Assembly (NCBI GenBank): GCA_021800745.1 | Contig: JAJYYS010000022.1 | Location: 1-15,141, forward strand | Direction: 5' to 3' | Length of the DNA: 15,141 bases | From: a bacterium | Lineage (GTDB): Bacteria; SZUA-79; Acidulodesulfobacterales; Acidulodesulfobacteraceae | Part shown: in pieces, positions 12,872 through 15,141 of the stretch | Layout: each line of letters starts with the position of its first letter | How positions within the stretch are numbered: position 1 is the stretch's first letter | The notes under the pieces: model-generated | What the model was told of the DNA's origin: nothing | What the model saw: the letters and a program-made list of their open reading frames with translations, nothing else | Database searches by the model: none | Position numbers and translations under genes: made by a program

Positions 12872-14290
12872 ATGCCTAAAAATTATCCGCTGTATATAAA
12901 CGGTAAATGGGTCGAAAAAAAAGAGACGTATGAGGTAATCAACCCGTTTAATGACGAAGTCGTCGCGTTTTTAAGCAAACCCGATAAGTCCGACGTCGAG
13001 GCGGCGGTCGTTTCCGCCGAAAAAGGCTTTCATAAAATGAGAAGCCTTCATACTTACGAAAGATTCGAGATATTAGAAAAAACCGGCGAGATTCTGAGGC
13101 GCAATTCAAAAGAAATGGCGCATTACATTTCCCTCGAAGTCGGAAAAGCGTATAAGTATTCCCTGATAGAAACCCAGCGGGTAGTCAATATATTCAAATA
13201 CGCCGCCGAAGAAGCCAAAAGAATCCACGGCGAAACCGTGCCTATGGATGTCGTCAAGGGATTCGAAGACAGGCTCTCTTTTTATTTAAGGGTTCCGGTC
13301 GGCATAATAGCCGCTATTACGCCTTTTAATTTTCCGGTTAATCTTCCGGCGCACAAAATAGCCCCCGCTATTGCGGCGGGAAACAGCGTCGTTTTCAAGC
13401 CCTCGGTAAACGGTTCGATTACGGCATATTTTCTCGTTCAAGCTCTGCTCGAAGCCGGTCTGCCCGAAAATGCGGTCAATCTGCTTTACGGCGACAAAGA
13501 CACGGGAGAAGCGATAGTTGCCGACGAAAAAATCCGCATGGTAAGTTTTACGGGAAGTCCGAAAGTCGGCAGGGAAATAATGTCCAAGGGCGGACTTAAA
13601 AAATATACCATGGAGCTCGGAAGCAATTCCGCCCTCATCGTGGATAAATCCGCCAATATTTTAGAAGCCGCAAGAAAAGCCGTAGTAGGCGCTTTTTATA
13701 ATTCGGGTCAGGTCTGTATTTCCCTTCAAAGGATTTACGTGCATCAGGATATAGAAGGGGAGTTTTTAGAGTATTTCATCAAAGAAACTAAAAAATTAAA
13801 AATAGGCGATCCGCTTGACGAATCGACGGACATCGGTCCGGTCATCAGTTCCGAATCTAAACAAAGAATTATGGGCTGGGTCGAAGAAGCGGTTAAAGAA
13901 GGCGCAAAAATCGAGCTGGGCGGAGATTTTAACGGAAACCTTATGAATCCGACCATATTTTCCGGCGTTACCGATAAGATGAAAATATCGTGCCTCGAAG
14001 TTTTTGCCCCCATAGTTTCGACAGTTCCCTTTAAAGATATAAACGAAGCCGTCCGCATGGTGAACGATTCCATTTACGGCCTTCAGGCAGGCATATATAC
14101 CAACGACCTTAAAAACGCCCTGTATTTCGTCAAGCATATCGATACCGGCGGCGTTTTAATAAACGATATTCCTACCGCAAGGGCAGACCATCAGCCTTAC
14201 GGCGGCGTAAAAGAATCCGGCATAGGCAGGGAAGGCGTCAAATATGCAATCGAAGAAATGACCGAGCTTAAATTCGTCAGTTTCGCCTAA
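12872..14290 (+). CDS. NAD(P)-dependent aldehyde dehydrogenase
   Basis: The protein has 472 residues and covers the whole aldehyde dehydrogenase fold. TPFNFPVNLPAHKIAPAIAAG holds N153, VVFKPS the cofactor lysine, and VSFTGSPKVGREI the Rossmann turn. MELGSNS carries the general base E248, FYNSGQVCISLQRIYV the nucleophile C282, and EVFAPI and GVKESGIGREG are the closing motifs. The reaction is oxidation of an aldehyde to its acid. The GQVCISLQRIYV version occurs in lactaldehyde, phosphonoacetaldehyde and GapN-like branches as well as in succinate-semialdehyde-like enzymes, so the substrate is open. The Shine-Dalgarno AAGGAAA (12860-12866) supports ATG 12872. It follows hemB after 48 AT-rich nt without a clear terminator and may be co-transcribed; a metabolic link to hemB is not evident. 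Confidence 0.92.
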   Translation: MPKNYPLYINGKWVEKKETYEVINPFNDEVVAFLSKPDKSDVEAAVVSAEKGFHKMRSLHTYERFEILEKTGEILRRNSKEMAHYISLEVGKAYKYSLIETQRVVNIFKYAAEEAKRIHGETVPMDVVKGFEDRLSFYLRVPVGIIAAITPFNFPVNLPAHKIAPAIAAGNSVVFKPSVNGSITAYFLVQALLEAGLPENAVNLLYGDKDTGEAIVADEKIRMVSFTGSPKVGREIMSKGGLKKYTMELGSNSALIVDKSANILEAARKAVVGAFYNSGQVCISLQRIYVHQDIEGEFLEYFIKETKKLKIGDPLDESTDIGPVISSESKQRIMGWVEEAVKEGAKIELGGDFNGNLMNPTIFSGVTDKMKISCLEVFAPIVSTVPFKDINEAVRMVNDSIYGLQAGIYTNDLKNALYFVKHIDTGGVLINDIPTARADHQPYGGVKESGIGREGVKYAIEEMTELKFVSFA

Positions 14291-14312
14291 CGCCCCCTAA
14301 CGCATTTATTCT

Positions 14313-14340
14313 AATATAAAAACCCTATATTTTTTATTTT
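14313..14340 (+). terminator. Weak AT-rich hairpin after the aldehyde dehydrogenase gene
   Basis: AATATA (14313-14318) can pair with TATATT (14326-14331) over AAAACCC, running into TTTTTATTTT. The stem is short and all A-T, so termination efficiency is doubtful. Confidence 0.3.
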
Positions 14341-14341
14341 A

Positions 14342-14350
14342 TGGTATAAT
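14342..14350 (+). promoter_or_regulatory. Extended -10 promoter of the zinc-ribbon gene
   Basis: TGGTATAAT is a perfect extended -10 with TATAAT at 14345-14350, without a recognisable -35. A start near 14357 gives a leader of about 45 nt that contains GGAGG at 14390-14394. Confidence 0.55.
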
Positions 14351-14401
14351 ATATTTTAAGATTTGCTTTATAACGATGTTATAAAAAATGGAGGATTTAA
14401 A

Positions 14402-14662
14402 ATGAACAATTGCGCCGAACAAACCGGTAAACACGAATTTGTCGCGGGTCTTATTCACGACAGGGAATACAAGGATTTAAAACACGAGTTAATTTCCGAT
14501 ATCTTAAATGACAAGGCGCTGAGAGAAAAGATGGTCAAGACGCTTATAGGCCACCTTGTCATTTGCAACAAATGCGGGGAGATAATGATTAAAGAGAAAA
14601 CAAAAATCGCGGACCACGACAATAAACATTACTGTTTCTCCTGCTATTACGGAAAAGCCTGA
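14402..14662 (+). CDS. Small protein with C-terminal zinc-ribbon-like CxxC pair
   Basis: The gene encodes 86 residues and I do not recognise a named family. Residues about 1-58 are helical and charged (LKHELISDILNDKALREKMVKTLIGHL). The C-terminus has CNKCGE and, about 25 residues later, CFSC followed by YYGKA, so four cysteines that could bind one zinc, as in zinc ribbons or DksA/TraR-type fingers. ATG 14402 is chosen because GGAGG lies at 14390-14394, 7 nt upstream; a longer in-frame TTG start at 14363 would bypass it. It has its own extended -10 promoter and is a single-gene unit. It could be a small regulator or a chaperone-like zinc protein; function is unknown. Confidence 0.75.
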   Translation: MNNCAEQTGKHEFVAGLIHDREYKDLKHELISDILNDKALREKMVKTLIGHLVICNKCGEIMIKEKTKIADHDNKHYCFSCYYGKA

Positions 14663-14709
14663 TTCCTACACAGTATAATAGTTATAGCGGCGGATGCGCA
14701 GTCGTGTCT

Positions 14710-14733
14710 TGCGGTTAACGGTTCCGCATCTTT
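14710..14733 (+). terminator. Possible hairpin terminator after the zinc-ribbon gene
   Basis: TGCGG (14710-14714) pairs with CCGCA (14724-14728) over a 9-nt loop, followed by TCTTT. A competing outer pairing, GATGCG (14693-14698) with CGCATC (14725-14730), is also possible. The T-run is short. The rest of the 188-nt gap from 14663 to 14850 shows no gene. Confidence 0.3.
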
Positions 14734-14850
14734 ACTATATATCGTCGATTGTCGTAAATTTTAATGCCGATTTTCGACCTATAATCTGGATTTTTGCAAA
14801 TTTTTATAATTCCCCAAAAATAACCGGAAATTAGAAGCTATAGCCGCTAT

Positions 14851-15141
14851 TTATCCGTTTAGATCGAAAGCCTTTTTAAAAAATATTTCCGCCTCGTCCG
14901 ATTTCCCCGAGTTCTTTAGGCATCTGGCGTATTCGTAATAATATCTCGGATTGTTAGGATTATAATTTATCGCCCGTTTAAAATACCTGAGCGCCTTTTC
15001 GTAAAATCCGGTTATTTTTTCTTTAATTTCGTCGCCGTAAACGTATCTGTAAATATTTCCGTCCGCATCCGCATTTTTTCCGTCGGGACTATCCGCTTTG
15101 CGAAATATTATTTTGTTAAATGTTTCCCCGCCGGAGAGTTC
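14851..15141 (-). CDS. C-terminal part of a TPR-repeat protein (partial)
   Basis: The - strand is open from the window edge at 15141 to a TAA at 14853-14851, giving 96 residues with no start inside. Near the end, YEKALRYFKRAINYNPNN, then YYYEYARCLKNSGKSDEAE and IFFKKAFDLNG, show the tetratricopeptide pattern (a W/Y-x2-G/A-x3-Y spacing with AI/AF-x-LNP-type helix ends). That is about one and a half to two TPR units, used as a protein-interaction scaffold. The stretch before it (about residues 15-35) is rich in Asp, Gly and Lys and is probably a loop. The body of the protein and any catalytic domain are beyond the window, so its role cannot be told. It is the downstream end of a - strand unit converging on the zinc-ribbon gene. 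Confidence 0.75.
   Translation of the reverse strand, partial: ELSGGETFNKIIFRKADSPDGKNADADGNIYRYVYGDEIKEKITGFYEKALRYFKRAINYNPNNPRYYYEYARCLKNSGKSDEAEIFFKKAFDLNG

Noticed and set aside
13744..14137. Two long - strand frames (109 and 113 codons) inside the aldehyde dehydrogenase gene
   Set aside because: They lie wholly opposite the C-terminal part of a gene with clear conserved motifs; no translation signals.
14684..14850. 8-bp inverted repeat ATAGCGGC (14684-14691) with GCCGCTAT (14843-14850) as possible mobile-element ends
   Set aside because: Short, 150 nt apart, no gene between and no target duplication; likely chance.

Overview
This is an AT-rich bacterial chromosomal segment with mostly single-gene or two-gene transcription units on both strands. 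No rRNA, tRNA, CRISPR array, transposase or phage gene is visible. The Gram-negative-style prepilin, the AddAB (not RecBCD) repair enzyme, the archaeal/bacterial-type zinc HemB and the strong A/T codon bias fit a low-GC, probably anaerobic or microaerophilic lineage. A deltaproteobacterial-like or candidate-phylum genome is a guess from memory; no marker gene in the window settles the taxonomy.

Layout. Positions 1-112 hold the tail of an L-aspartate oxidase-like flavoprotein on the + strand. A near-consensus promoter (132-161) drives an orphan type IV pilin-like gene (215-922), closed by a strong intrinsic terminator (971-1008). Next is a HigB/HigA toxin-antitoxin cassette (1092-1707), bracketed by two copies of a 40-nt imperfect direct repeat (948-987 and 1741-1780). 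A tail-anchored coiled-coil protein made of eight 11-residue repeats follows (1939-2427). It converges on a class I SAM methyltransferase on the - strand (2434-3069). The methyltransferase is divergent from an acetate/propionate kinase gene (3132-4379), and the shared intergenic stretch carries a 31-bp palindrome with overlapping promoter elements.

The centre (4428-10578) is an addA-addB pair 7 nt apart, encoding both subunits of an AddAB helicase-nuclease for double-strand break resection; a 19-bp perfect palindrome sits just before addA. A small PNPOx-fold flavoprotein (10632-11003) follows. It converges on queC (11043-11759, - strand; preQ0 synthesis for queuosine) across a hairpin region. 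queC diverges from hemB (11843-12823; tetrapyrrole synthesis), which is followed by an aldehyde dehydrogenase (12872-14290), a small zinc-ribbon-like protein (14402-14662) and, at the right edge on the - strand, the C-terminal end of a TPR protein (14851-15141).

Most of the content is housekeeping: NAD, acetate, tetrapyrrole and queuosine metabolism plus DNA repair. The accessory part is about 130-2430 (pilin, toxin-antitoxin, coiled-coil). I see no clearly new multi-gene defence or biosynthetic system. The points most worth checking are the repeat-flanked toxin-antitoxin cassette, the composition break inside the pilin gene, the hendecad coiled-coil membrane protein, and three genes (higB, the methyltransferase, queC) whose -10-like box lies exactly 6 nt before an ATG without a Shine-Dalgarno sequence, suggesting leaderless mRNAs.
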